A stretch of DNA of 32,055 nt. It comes from Victivallaceae bacterium. Its GTDB lineage: Bacteria > Verrucomicrobiota > Lentisphaeria > Victivallales > Victivallaceae. Shown here one piece after another: positions 15,749 to 26,174 of the stretch. The DNA lies in contig JAKIUY010000052.1 in NCBI GenBank assembly GCA_021647315.1, positions 1 through 32,055 on the forward strand, written 5' to 3'. Under the pieces are notes generated by a model that did no database searches, had not been told where the DNA came from, and was given only the letters and a program-made list of their open reading frames with translations. The position numbers and the translations under genes were made by a program. Position 1 is the stretch's first letter. Every line of letters starts with the position of its first letter.

Positions 15749-16525
15749 ATGCTGAATTCAGGTCTTGTTTCAATTACCTTCAGGCAACTTACCACGGCTA
15801 GGATTATTGACATTGTCAAAATGTCCGGGTTGGAATGTATCGAGTGGGGCGGTGACCTTCACGTCCCGCACGGTGACCTGAAAACCGCCCGTGCCGTGCG
15901 TCGCCAATGCGCAGACGCTAAGCTCACCCTACCGTCATACGGCTCATATTACCGGGCTGGCAGTGATGCCGCCGACAATCCCGCTATCAATGCAGTACTC
16001 GACTCAGCTGCGGAACTCGGGGTTAGTCATGTGCGGATATGGGCCGGGACGCTCGGTTCAGCTGATGTGACAGCTACCCGTCGCGGTGAAATTGTTGATG
16101 TACTACATCGTGATAGTGAAATAGCGGCAAAATATGGCTTGAAACTAAGCCTTGAATATCATGGTAATACGCTTACCGACAGTGATGAATCTGTTAAACA
16201 ACTGATGACTGAATTAGCGGATACCGAAATTCAGTTTTACTGGCAGCCGGCTATTGGCAAGACTGCTCAGTACCATTTGGACAGTCTGGCGATGGTTCAG
16301 TCATGCCTCGCCCATATTCATGCATTTACTTGGCAATTTGACGCCGCCGGAAATATTACCAGACAACCATTGGCAGATGGTATGGATGACTGGCGGCAGC
16401 TACTTGAGGAAGCGGCGAAAATTCCTGGCACTCACGCCGTAATGCTCGAATTTGTTAAGGATGACTCTATCGAACAGTTCATGGCCGATGCCAAAACTCT
16501 GCGACAATTATTGAATCGCCAATGA
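15749..16525 (+). CDS. Sugar phosphate isomerase/epimerase-like TIM-barrel protein
   Basis: A 258-residue member of the xylose isomerase-like TIM-barrel family (AP_endonuc_2). Typical strand ends are visible: LECIEWGGD (first metal-side Glu), LPSYGSYYRAG, VSHVRIWAG, LSLEYHGN (metal Glu), IQFYWQP, IHAFTW and VMLEFVKDD (metal Glu). The combination of Glu, His and Trp residues suggests a metal-dependent isomerase or epimerase acting on a free or phosphorylated sugar; the substrate cannot be read. Three bases separate it from hpf, so it is probably cotranscribed. Members of this family are very numerous in Lentisphaerota and Planctomycetota, often in sugar catabolism. Confidence 0.75.
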   Translation: MLNSGLVSITFRQLTTARIIDIVKMSGLECIEWGGDLHVPHGDLKTARAVRRQCADAKLTLPSYGSYYRAGSDAADNPAINAVLDSAAELGVSHVRIWAGTLGSADVTATRRGEIVDVLHRDSEIAAKYGLKLSLEYHGNTLTDSDESVKQLMTELADTEIQFYWQPAIGKTAQYHLDSLAMVQSCLAHIHAFTWQFDAAGNITRQPLADGMDDWRQLLEEAAKIPGTHAVMLEFVKDDSIEQFMADAKTLRQLLNRQ

Positions 16526-17049
16526 GCCTTGAATCAGCTTTGATTTTTATAGCAGATATTAAGAACACTCCCTGTTAGTATCCTTTTATTTTTCAACTAA
16601 TCCATAGGAAAAGATTAATCATAGCGGTTTCGACGAGACTTATTTGCGGCAGAAGCCTGATTGCTCTTCAGGTATGCTGATATGCCTGCGGTTTATGAAC
16701 AAATCCGGCTTTATCGGGTCTAAAACATATAAAAGGCAAACCACGCTACGCTCGGGTAGCGTGGTTTAAATAATTATTGCACTATTTGAATGTTTTATGG
16801 CGATAAGGGCAATAAACTGATGTGATTGACGTTTAATTTTAAGTGCTTTAATAGCGGAAAAGACCTCTTGTCGGTTGCTATTGCTATTGATTTAAGCTAT
16901 AATCACATTGTAGTGTTTTACGGTTAATGCGACAAGGGCTCTTCTGGAAAAAATGACTTGGAGTTTTACTTCCGCTTCCGTAGCGACGCAGGAGCGGAGT
17001 TTGAAGCGGCATCTGCCTTTAGGTGCCACCTGATTAGGATGATTTATTG
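16526..17049. other. 524-bp gene-free stretch with strong terminator-like hairpin
   Basis: I find no credible gene or tRNA here. The strongest element is the 12-bp hairpin at 16738-16767. Smaller hairpins such as CCTG...CAGG around 16670 also occur. The remainder leads into the DUF1549 gene. Confidence 0.5.
16738..16767. terminator. Perfect 12-bp hairpin, probable terminator
   Basis: AAACCACGCTAC (16738-16749) pairs fully with GTAGCGTGGTTT (16756-16767) around a 6-base loop. On the plus strand it ends with TTT then AAATAATTATT; on the minus strand with TTTGCCTTTTAT. The T runs are weak on both sides, so termination is likely but not certain. Confidence 0.5.
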
Positions 17050-18639
<1,590 letters not shown>

Positions 18640-18649
18640 AAAAATGTAG

Positions 18650-18729
18650 GGGCAACCCTGTGTGGTTGCCCTTTATGTGGTAATTAATTATGGTTGCCCG
18701 AATATGTAGAGACGTAATGCTTTGCGTCT
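18650..18729. repeat. Two hairpins between DUF1549 and DUF1501 genes
   Basis: GGGCAACC/GGTTGCCC (18650-18657 / 18664-18671, loop of six, followed by TTTA) and AGACG/CGTCT (18710-18714 / 18725-18729). Both look like members of widespread short palindromic repeat families. The first could also act as a weak terminator, but the two genes it separates are functionally paired. A related GGGGCAACCACA word occurs near 26849. Confidence 0.5.
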
Positions 18730-18760
18730 AATCAAACCCCGAGTAATGGAGGGTACAAAA

Positions 18761-20077
18761 ATGAACAGCAACGACAGAAATTTTATAAGTCGGCGTGAGG
18801 CGTTGAAACGCATGGCGCTTGGTGTGGCTGGTGCCGCATTGATCAACCCGTTGAAGTTAAATGGTGCTCCATTGCCGGTTTTAAAGCCTAAAGCGAAATC
18901 AGTTATTCAGATCTGGATGTGGGGCGGTCCTTCACATATTGATACGTTTGATCCTAAACCGGATGCCGGCTATGATTACTGCGGACCGATGAACAAAACA
19001 ATTTCAACTAATGCCGATGGCATCAGGATTTCTGATCAGTTGCCGATGCTCGCGAAGCAGGCCGATAAATATTCGATAATTCGCAGCATGACCCATGGTA
19101 TCAACGGTCATGAAACTGCATCATATATTGTCCAGACCGGTCATAAACCAGGACGGTTGGTTTATCCTTCCGTTGGAGCAGTAGTTACCAGATTTAAGGG
19201 CTATGAAGCGGGCTATAAGGGGGTAGTGCCGCCTTATATTGTCTTGACCCAGGCGCAGGGGCGGTTTTCCGAAGCCGGTTTCCTCGGGGTTAAATATAAA
19301 CCATTCTGTACCGGTGGCGACCCGAATCGTAATCCATTTGTCGTTGAAGGTATTGTCGCTAAAGGTATTTCAGATAAACGTCAGCATCAACGGCGTGACC
19401 TGCTACATTCACTCGATTCATTAGGTTATCAGATGCCGGATAATGCCCAGTTCAAGCAATTTGACCTGACTGAGAAAAATGCCTATGGCATGATGTTCGG
19501 TGATGCCAAAAAAGTTTTTGACTTGAACTTGGAATCGAAGAAGATGCGGGAACGTTATGGACGCAATACTTTTGGTCAGGCCTGTCTGACTGCCCGGCGC
19601 TTGGTCGAACAGGGCGTCCCCTATATTACGATAAATTACAAGGGGTGGGATACTCACAAACAGCATTTCGAAGCGATGAAAAGAAAATTACCTGAACTGG
19701 ATCGCGGCTTTTCCGCATTGCTTGAAGATCTGGCTCAACATGGTCTGCTTGATTCAACTATCGTCTGGTGGGGCGGTGAATTTGGCCGTGGCCCGAAAGT
19801 GCAGTGGCAGGCACCATGGAATGGTGGACGTTCACATCATGGTAAATGTTTTTCCTCTGTTATTGCTGGCGGTGGCTTCAAGGGCGGCCAGGTGGTAGGT
19901 GCTTCAGATGCGAAGGGCATGGAAGTGGCTGAACGGCCCGTTTATCCCCAGGATATAATCAGCAGTATATACGAAAACCTCGGCATTGCCCCCGATGGTC
20001 TGTTGCCGAATGACCGAGGCTTGAAGGTTAAAGTCATACCATCTAAAAAAGCAAATAGATTGCACGAATTAACCTAA
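18761..20077 (+). CDS. Tat-exported DUF1501 protein
   Basis: A 438-residue protein of the DUF1501 family, which has a sulfatase/alkaline-phosphatase-like fold. The Tat signal SRREAL (10-15) precedes a hydrophobic stretch. Family motifs are IWMWGGPSHIDTFDPKP, INGHETASYI, VPYITINYKGWDTH, VWWGGEFGRGP and GRSHHGKCFSSVIAGGGFKGG near the C-terminus. GGAGGG lies seven bases before the ATG at 18761; an ATG-less extension upstream is not supported. It is the standard partner of the preceding DUF1549/DUF1553 protein in Planctomycetota and Lentisphaerota and is exported folded across the inner membrane, perhaps with a bound metal. The substrate is unknown. Confidence 0.9.
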   Translation: MNSNDRNFISRREALKRMALGVAGAALINPLKLNGAPLPVLKPKAKSVIQIWMWGGPSHIDTFDPKPDAGYDYCGPMNKTISTNADGIRISDQLPMLAKQADKYSIIRSMTHGINGHETASYIVQTGHKPGRLVYPSVGAVVTRFKGYEAGYKGVVPPYIVLTQAQGRFSEAGFLGVKYKPFCTGGDPNRNPFVVEGIVAKGISDKRQHQRRDLLHSLDSLGYQMPDNAQFKQFDLTEKNAYGMMFGDAKKVFDLNLESKKMRERYGRNTFGQACLTARRLVEQGVPYITINYKGWDTHKQHFEAMKRKLPELDRGFSALLEDLAQHGLLDSTIVWWGGEFGRGPKVQWQAPWNGGRSHHGKCFSSVIAGGGFKGGQVVGASDAKGMEVAERPVYPQDIISSIYENLGIAPDGLLPNDRGLKVKVIPSKKANRLHELT

Positions 20078-20177
20078 AAATTTGCAGACAAAGAATCGCG
20101 AAAGACTGACAGTTTATTCGGCCTGCAAATTGTGCAGTGCTCCGTACTGGGTAGAGGCAGTTTTGAAAAATATTTTT

Positions 20178-20245
20178 GTCGAAGTTCACAGCTTCAGCGT
20201 GCTATTAATGAGCTCATAAAACACGTTAAAGCTGTGAACTCCGAC
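20178..20245 (+). repeat. 68-nt palindrome upstream of the PPC-domain gene
   Basis: The arms are GTCG/CGAC (20178-20181 / 20242-20245), a perfect 12-bp AGTTCACAGCTT/AAGCTGTGAACT (20183-20194 / 20229-20240) and AGCGTG/CACGTT with one G-T pair (20196-20201 / 20222-20227). The loop itself holds the palindrome ATGAGCTCAT. It has the same total length and layout as the palindrome at 15284-15351, but different arm sequences. Confidence 0.7.
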
Positions 20246-20321
20246 AGTGCATTGTATTTGCGCAATGTTTTCATTCAGATACTAAATAGTTGGAAATAAA
20301 GCATAAGGAAATATACCTTTT

Positions 20322-22841
20322 ATGAGATTATTAAAATTTAAAAACTTTCGTGCTTTTCGTCTCTTTCGTGGTAATTTTTTTTTACTGCAACTTATGCTGG
20401 GTGGGGTATTGTTACTTTCAGCAAACCAAATGCTGGGTTTAGCCATTCGCAACCCACAGATTGGCTATCTTTATCCTGCCGGCGGACAACAGGGTAAGGT
20501 GGTGTTAATTGCGGCTGGGGGGCAGTTCTTAGCCCGCCCTAAAGCGGTCTTTATTTCGGGTAGCGGGGTTAGTGGTAAAATTATCAAATATATCAGACCG
20601 ACCTATAATCTCAACCGTGAACAGCGTGATGATCTGATTGAAAAGCTGGGTAAGGTCCGTGATAAGAATATGGAGATGATGAGTGCTAAAGAGCGTAAAG
20701 TAGTGCTTGATAAAATGAAAATGCTCAAGAAGCGCAAGCGACGTAAACCACGGACGAAAGCAAAAGTTGAAAGAGCTGAAGCAGCTAAACCAACAACCCA
20801 GAAACCTGGGGATAAAAATAAGCCGGTTATAGGAAAAGTAGATCCAAAGAGAAAGTTTGGCGGCAGGCGCATGGCGGATCATCCGCTATTAATGGATTTG
20901 GAGAATAAAAGTTTGCGGGAACTGCTCCATATTACTAATATTATATTTGCCGATCGGCGTAAGAAACAGCAGAATCGTCAACTGGGTGAAATGGTGGTAA
21001 TTGAAATAACCATTGATAAAGATGCCCCCCCAGGAAAACGTGAACTGCGCATGCTGGCCAGAGCCGGTTTGACCAATCCGATTATCTTCGAGGTTGGGAC
21101 TTTGCCGGAAATATCTGAACTTGAACCTAACAGTGCCAGTCAGGCGGCAAGATTGCCCAAGCCGCTTAAAATGGCGGTACTTGAAGCTCCAATCCTGATT
21201 AACGGTCAAATTATGCCCGGTGATATTGATGAATTTAATTTTCGCGCAAAACAGGGTGACGCACTGGTGTTTGAAGTCAGTGCCAGATCTTTGATCCCCT
21301 ATCTTGCCGACGCGGTACCAGGGTGGTTCCAGGCAACATTGACCCTCTATGATGAAAGAGGTAAAGAGGTTGCTTTTGATGATGATTTCCGCTTTTCTCC
21401 TGATCCAGTACTTTTTTTCAAAATACCCCGAAACGGTGTATACAGGCTTAAAATTCGCGACTCGATTTACCGTGGACGGGAAGACTTCGTCTATCGTATT
21501 GCTGTTGCTAAACGACCATTTATTACCCAGCTTTTCCCGCTGGGTGGACGGACCGGAATAAAAACAGCCGTAACAGTTTCCGGCTGGAATTTACCGGAAC
21601 AGCAATTGACGTTGGATACCGCATTTTCAGATCGTGAATTTAGAGAAGTTGTCTATGTTGGTAGTAATGGCGTTTCTAACTTTATCCCTTATGCTGTAGG
21701 GATGTTATCAGAAACGGATGAATCCGAACCCAATGACTCTATGCCGGTAGCTCAAGCGGTAAAATTGCCATTAACTGTTAATGGTCGTATTTCACGCCCT
21801 GGAGAAGCGGATGTTTTTAAATTCACTGGAAAAGCTGGCACCCAGGTGGTGGCTGAAATTTACGCCAGACAACTTAATTCACCATTAGATTCACTGCTGC
21901 AATTACTGGATAGTTCCGGTAAAATTATTGCCTGGAATGATGATTTTGTCCATAAAGAAAAATATCTGCATAAGGCACGGGTTGGAATTATGACCCACTA
22001 TGCTGACTCATATTTAATGGCAAAAATACCTGCTGACGGGAGCTATTATATTCGACTGACCGATGTCCAGAATCATGGCGGTAATGCCTATGCTTATCGC
22101 CTGCGACTATCACCGCCGCAACCCGATTTTGTCCTGTTTACAACTCCGTCAAGTATTAGTATGCGTACTGGAATTCCATATGCAATCAAGGTTCATCTAT
22201 TGCGTCGCGACGGTTTTGACGGTGCCGTTAAGATTAGTCTGCCAGTCGGGAATAAAGATTTTGAATTGAGCGGGGGTATAATTCCAGTTGGTCACAGTAG
22301 TATTCAAATGACATTAATGGCATTGAATAAAGGCTCTAAGGAACCGTTTAAACTACAATTAACCGGTACTGCGGAAACTGATGGGGTAACGTTTAAACGT
22401 CAGGCAATTCCGGCAGATAATGTGATGCAGGCCTTTCTCTATCGTCATCTATTGCCAGCTAAACAGCTCGCGGTATATGTTCGTCCGCAGAAATGGAATG
22501 CCAATCCAGTTAGACTGTTATCAAAGGCACCGGTGAAAATTTCTGTCGGCGGCAAAGCTGAAGTGAAAATACAATTCCGCTGGGGAAAATATCTTAATTC
22601 TCTTGAATTCAGTCTTTCACAGCCGCCCAAAGGGCTGACAATTGGTAAGGTCAGGATTTTACCTAAAAACCAAGGCATAGCATTCGATCTGCACGCGGAC
22701 GCGAAAAAGCTCAAAGCTGGCTTTAATGACAATATCATGGTTGAAGTGGTTAGAAAATATACGAATAAAAAAACAAAAAAAGTTTCTCGCAGCCACGCCG
22801 GTTTCTTGCCAGCAATCCCAATCAAAATTGTCGCAAAGTAA
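20322..22841 (+). CDS. Large secreted protein with two PPC (pre-peptidase C-terminal) domains
   Basis: An 839-residue protein. A basic N-terminus and hydrophobic helix (about 17-40) form a signal peptide or anchor. An IPT/TIG-like segment (PQIGYLYPAGGQQGKVVLIAAGG) is followed by a very basic linker of about 50 residues (KKRKRRKPRTKAK). Two PPC beta-sandwiches begin at ELEPNSASQAA and DESEPNDSMPVAQAV, each with GxIxxPGDIDEFxF or GRISRPGEADVFKF, LTLYDERG or LQLLDSSG, and YRLKIRD or YYIRLTD motifs, with DDDF or NDDF metal-site-like loops. Proteins of this layout regularly follow DUF1549/DUF1501 pairs in Planctomycetota, and the three genes here run in the same direction. It is exported and probably binds a surface or polymer. 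Confidence 0.82.
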   Translation: MRLLKFKNFRAFRLFRGNFFLLQLMLGGVLLLSANQMLGLAIRNPQIGYLYPAGGQQGKVVLIAAGGQFLARPKAVFISGSGVSGKIIKYIRPTYNLNREQRDDLIEKLGKVRDKNMEMMSAKERKVVLDKMKMLKKRKRRKPRTKAKVERAEAAKPTTQKPGDKNKPVIGKVDPKRKFGGRRMADHPLLMDLENKSLRELLHITNIIFADRRKKQQNRQLGEMVVIEITIDKDAPPGKRELRMLARAGLTNPIIFEVGTLPEISELEPNSASQAARLPKPLKMAVLEAPILINGQIMPGDIDEFNFRAKQGDALVFEVSARSLIPYLADAVPGWFQATLTLYDERGKEVAFDDDFRFSPDPVLFFKIPRNGVYRLKIRDSIYRGREDFVYRIAVAKRPFITQLFPLGGRTGIKTAVTVSGWNLPEQQLTLDTAFSDREFREVVYVGSNGVSNFIPYAVGMLSETDESEPNDSMPVAQAVKLPLTVNGRISRPGEADVFKFTGKAGTQVVAEIYARQLNSPLDSLLQLLDSSGKIIAWNDDFVHKEKYLHKARVGIMTHYADSYLMAKIPADGSYYIRLTDVQNHGGNAYAYRLRLSPPQPDFVLFTTPSSISMRTGIPYAIKVHLLRRDGFDGAVKISLPVGNKDFELSGGIIPVGHSSIQMTLMALNKGSKEPFKLQLTGTAETDGVTFKRQAIPADNVMQAFLYRHLLPAKQLAVYVRPQKWNANPVRLLSKAPVKISVGGKAEVKIQFRWGKYLNSLEFSLSQPPKGLTIGKVRILPKNQGIAFDLHADAKKLKAGFNDNIMVEVVRKYTNKKTKKVSRSHAGFLPAIPIKIVAK

Positions 22842-22909
22842 CAGTAGCCTAGACATCGCTTGTCATAAATCCCTATACCCCATTTAACCTGTCCCTTAAT
22901 GATGTTTTT

Positions 22910-23767
22910 TTATTTGCCGAAAGTGCGACGGTATTCACGCGGAGACATGCCGGTCAATGCTTTGAAACGGCGTGAAAAATGATAGGCATCGCAATAACCG
23001 AGCCCGGCGGCAATGGCAGCGACTTTGCTGCTGCCAAGCAGCATTTCAGATGCTTTATGGATTTTTAAACGATCCAGATAAGCTTTCGGCAGTATGCCCA
23101 TATATTTTTTGAAGATACGACGGAAGTGTTCTTTATTCATTCTGCAGAACTCCGCCATCTCCTCAACAGTCCACCAACGGTAAATTTGTTCATTAATCGT
23201 TTTTATCAATTCATCCAGTCGATGGCGGTATGAATCGTCAAAGCCTGAAATGCGTCGGTTTTCATTATAAATATCCACCATTAGTTTCTGCAATGCGATA
23301 TTGGCATTAATTTGTGAATAGACCGCCGGGTTAGCGGCCAGTTTCTGGATCGGCAACAGCGACCTTACGCTGCCCAGCTCAAATACACCACTTTTGATTA
23401 TTCCGCTACGCGTCAGCATTTCGGCCACCGGCCCGGTAAAACATATCGAGTCTTCAGTATAAACATCATCGGCATAACCACCGTAACGATTGGCAGATTT
23501 CGGAGTGGTGATGACACATTGACCGGGTTTTATATCATACTCATAGTCGGGATAAAGCCATAATCGGCCATGTCCTTCATACATGTGAGAAATAGAAAAG
23601 AATTCGAAATAGCGTTCCTTGGTTACGGCAAAACTATTAACTGCAGTTGAACTGCCACCGGTTTGCAATATCCAGAGACCATAATCTTTATGGATTTTAT
23701 GCATACCTTTCGGTAATCGATGGATGTCATATATTTTTTTGCTATCAAACATGTTGTTTTTATCCAT
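22910..23767 (-). CDS. AraC-family transcriptional regulator
   Basis: A 285-residue protein. The N-terminal part (about 1-160) is a cupin-like sensor (GHGRLWLYPDYEYDIKPGQCVITTP), and the last 100 residues form the two helix-turn-helix motifs of AraC: WTVEEMAEFCRMNKEHFRRIFKKYMG and VAAIAAGLGYCDAYHFSRRFKALTGMSPREYR. The ligand is probably a sugar. It is divergent from a Gfo/Idh/MocA dehydrogenase with only 82 bases between the start codons, so it very likely controls that gene and itself. A second in-frame ATG five codons in is an alternative start. Confidence 0.92.
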   Translation of the reverse strand: MDKNNMFDSKKIYDIHRLPKGMHKIHKDYGLWILQTGGSSTAVNSFAVTKERYFEFFSISHMYEGHGRLWLYPDYEYDIKPGQCVITTPKSANRYGGYADDVYTEDSICFTGPVAEMLTRSGIIKSGVFELGSVRSLLPIQKLAANPAVYSQINANIALQKLMVDIYNENRRISGFDDSYRHRLDELIKTINEQIYRWWTVEEMAEFCRMNKEHFRRIFKKYMGILPKAYLDRLKIHKASEMLLGSSKVAAIAAGLGYCDAYHFSRRFKALTGMSPREYRRTFGK

Positions 23768-23849
23768 TTTATTATTTACTTTAGCAGTTAAATTAATCTT
23801 ATATTATAGTTTTTCAACAAAACATGTCAGCAAAATATGGAGAATAAAC

Positions 23850-24992
23850 ATGTCAGATAATAATAAAAATATCAAAGTAGCAGTTATTGGTTGTGGTAAC
23901 CGCGGACGTGGCGTTGTAAATAATCTGCTCAAGGATTCAGCCGGCAATATCAAGGTTGTTGCGTTGTTTGAACCGGACAGCGAAGTGGCGGCTACAACGG
24001 TTGAACATTGGGGCGAAAGGGATGTGAAACTCTGTGACAGCTATCAGGAAGCTATTGATACAGATGGCGTCGAATGGGTCATGGTATTTTCTCCGAATGC
24101 CTATCACAAAGAACATATTGCCTATGCTTTTGAACACGGTAAACATGTTTTCAGCGAAAAACCGTTGGCGACCACAGTGGAAGATTGCCAGGAGATTTTT
24201 GCTGCCCACCAACAATCAGACAGACTGTTTGCTACCGGTTTTGTCTTGCGTTACGCACCGATCTATCGCAAGACAAAAGAAATTTTGGATTCTGGCAAGC
24301 TCGGCAAAATTATCAGTATTGACGCGAATGAAAATATTACCCCTGCCCATGGGGGATATATTATGCGCAACTGGCGGCGTCTTAGCAAATATTCCGGACC
24401 GCATATTCTGGAAAAATGCTGCCATGATCTGGATTTGCTCAACTGGTTCTGCGAATCCGTGCCGACTAAAGTTGCGTCATTCGGCGGCCTTGATTTCTTT
24501 ATCCCTGAAAATGAGGGATTACGTGATAAATATGGTGATGATACCTTCATGGCCTGGCCCGATCCGCATGCGGTGAAGTCACCATTCACTTCTGATAAGG
24601 ATATGAAAGATAACCAGATCGCTATTATGGAATATCGCAATAACATTCGGGTAATGTTCCAAGCGACGATGTCCAATGCCATTCCGGAACGGCGGATGTT
24701 CTTTTCCTGCACCGAAGGGACTATGATTGTGGAACTTTATTCAGGCACGCTTAAGTATCGCTGTATCGGTGATGAAGGAGTGACGTTGGTTGATATTGCC
24801 GGTGACGGGCATGGTGGCGGTGACAGTTATATTATGAAAGAGTTGTATGACACAATGGCCAACGGGACGTTGCCGAAGTGCAGCGGCGATGAAGGTTTGG
24901 AAAGTGCAGTTGTTGCTCTGATGCTGGATAAAGCTGCCGATACCGGTAGTGTTATTGATTTGGAACCAATCTGGAAGAAACTGAAAAGATAA
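23850..24992 (+). CDS. Gfo/Idh/MocA-family oxidoreductase
   Basis: A 380-residue NAD(P)-dependent dehydrogenase of sugars or inositols. The Rossmann motif VIGCGNRGRG is at 12-21, and the cofactor/catalytic EKPLA at 103-107. HILEKCCHDLDLLNWF contains the His-Asp pattern of the active site. The ATG at 23850 is chosen because GGAG lies nine bases upstream and the product starts at the beta-alpha-beta fold; the frame is open further back but without support. It is paired divergently with the AraC regulator. The substrate cannot be named; lentisphaerae carry many of these for plant or algal sugar use. Confidence 0.9.
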   Translation: MSDNNKNIKVAVIGCGNRGRGVVNNLLKDSAGNIKVVALFEPDSEVAATTVEHWGERDVKLCDSYQEAIDTDGVEWVMVFSPNAYHKEHIAYAFEHGKHVFSEKPLATTVEDCQEIFAAHQQSDRLFATGFVLRYAPIYRKTKEILDSGKLGKIISIDANENITPAHGGYIMRNWRRLSKYSGPHILEKCCHDLDLLNWFCESVPTKVASFGGLDFFIPENEGLRDKYGDDTFMAWPDPHAVKSPFTSDKDMKDNQIAIMEYRNNIRVMFQATMSNAIPERRMFFSCTEGTMIVELYSGTLKYRCIGDEGVTLVDIAGDGHGGGDSYIMKELYDTMANGTLPKCSGDEGLESAVVALMLDKAADTGSVIDLEPIWKKLKR

Positions 24993-24995
24993 AGT

Positions 24996-25020
24996 AAGGG
25001 TGAATCTTGTATTCGCCCTT
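24996..25020. terminator. Bidirectional terminator between convergent genes
   Basis: AAGGGTGAAT (24996-25005) pairs with ATTCGCCCTT (25011-25020) around five bases, with one G-T pair. On the minus strand it is followed by ACTTTATCTTTTC, which is T-rich. It sits exactly between the stops of the MocA-type dehydrogenase and the convergent secreted protein. Confidence 0.65.
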
Positions 25021-25047
25021 TAAAAAGCATCAGACAATGTGAAATGA

Positions 25048-25914
25048 TTATTTCTTTTCGTCAACTTTAACAAAGGAAATATCATCGAATAATGTTTTAC
25101 AATCACTGCCCTGCTTAGCTTGATAGTTAAGTATAACTACAACTCTGGCATATTTAGTTCCTGGCCAAAATTGCTTGTTAGGGGCTCCGGATTTTGCCAG
25201 ATCTTTAACGACACCACTATATTTTGTCCATTTGTTCGGGACCAATTTGCTGGAAGCAGCACAATACTGATAGCCGCCGAAGTTATAATGCTGTCTAACT
25301 TCAGTGCCGGCAGGGTAAGCTTTTTTAAGCGGGCTTTTCAAGGTAACTTCATAAATATCAGCTTTCTTTTCAAGCTTAATTATTGCAGGAGAAAGATTGT
25401 GGTTAGGAAGATCAGAGAAATCTTTTTTGGCACCAAAAGCTATGATTGTTCTTGATGAAGCTTTTTTATTCCAGTTAGTACAGTCTGTCAGTTTTAATAC
25501 TTTATCTCCAACTTTGGCATCTGTCGCAAGCTGAGTAAATGAGCCTTTTTTTATAGTGACATAGGGACGCTGTATTGTTCTCTTTTTTGCATCACACATT
25601 ACAAGACCCAAATAAGCACGTCCTTTATCTTTGCCAATAGACTTGAGCGAACCGGATAATTTATATGCTTTTGTCGGGTCAATTTCAATAAAACCCGGAG
25701 AATATGCCCAAATATTTTTTACATTTCCCTGAAAACTACTCTTGCCGGTAACTTTATCCTGAGTATTCTGTATTAATTTCTTGTGCCATTTTTTTACTGA
25801 GGCGACATTTCCAGCATCACCGGCTTTTACAAGATTTTCTGCACTAACGACAGTGCCCGCGGCAATAGCTAAACCGGCAACACCCAACATAAGTTTTTGA
25901 GGCAAGCAATTCAT
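25048..25914 (-). CDS. Secreted protein of unknown function, possible carbohydrate-binding fold
   Basis: A 288-residue protein with a clear Sec signal peptide (MNCLPQKLMLGVAGLAIAAG, cleavage near VVSA-EN). The mature part is Lys-rich and beta-rich, with phrases such as FIEIDPTKAYKLSGSLKS, ARVVVILNYQ and CKTLFDDISFVKVDEKK. The last resembles the closing strand of family 4/9-type carbohydrate-binding modules (xFDDIsf). I do not see a catalytic domain. AAGGTG lies about six bases before the ATG. It has its own promoter-like sites upstream and stands alone. Similar small secreted proteins are common in Lentisphaerota. Confidence 0.65.
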   Translation of the reverse strand: MNCLPQKLMLGVAGLAIAAGTVVSAENLVKAGDAGNVASVKKWHKKLIQNTQDKVTGKSSFQGNVKNIWAYSPGFIEIDPTKAYKLSGSLKSIGKDKGRAYLGLVMCDAKKRTIQRPYVTIKKGSFTQLATDAKVGDKVLKLTDCTNWNKKASSRTIIAFGAKKDFSDLPNHNLSPAIIKLEKKADIYEVTLKSPLKKAYPAGTEVRQHYNFGGYQYCAASSKLVPNKWTKYSGVVKDLAKSGAPNKQFWPGTKYARVVVILNYQAKQGSDCKTLFDDISFVKVDEKK

Positions 25915-25957
25915 ATTAACACCTTATTGTTTGTAGTTGTTAAAACACTCTGACTTT

Positions 25958-25985
25958 AATAGAGCATGTTTTTCTTTAAAGACAA
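25958..25985 (-). promoter_or_regulatory. Candidate promoter of the secreted-protein gene
   Basis: On the minus strand TTGTCT (complement of 25980-25985) and TCTATT (complement of 25958-25963) are 16 bases apart, about 44 bases before the ATG. It is a sequence match only. Confidence 0.3.
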
Positions 25986-26174
25986 ATTTATAGTGGGCTC
26001 AACAAAAAAATACGCAAGACTTTGTGCATAAGCACCCACGTTTTCTCAGAGATAAACCCAGGGAAATGGCATCCTTCGGATGCATCTCGCTCCGGGAACA
26101 CAGTGACGGACGAAGCAATTGCCTCTCTCTATTGTTTTATCGTAACAAGCTGAATACCGATGACCGTAGACCGC

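Noticed and set aside
16640-16720. tRNA-like cloverleaf
   Set aside because: Several small hairpins occur, but no acceptor stem, T-loop (GTTCRA) or anticodon arm can be assembled.
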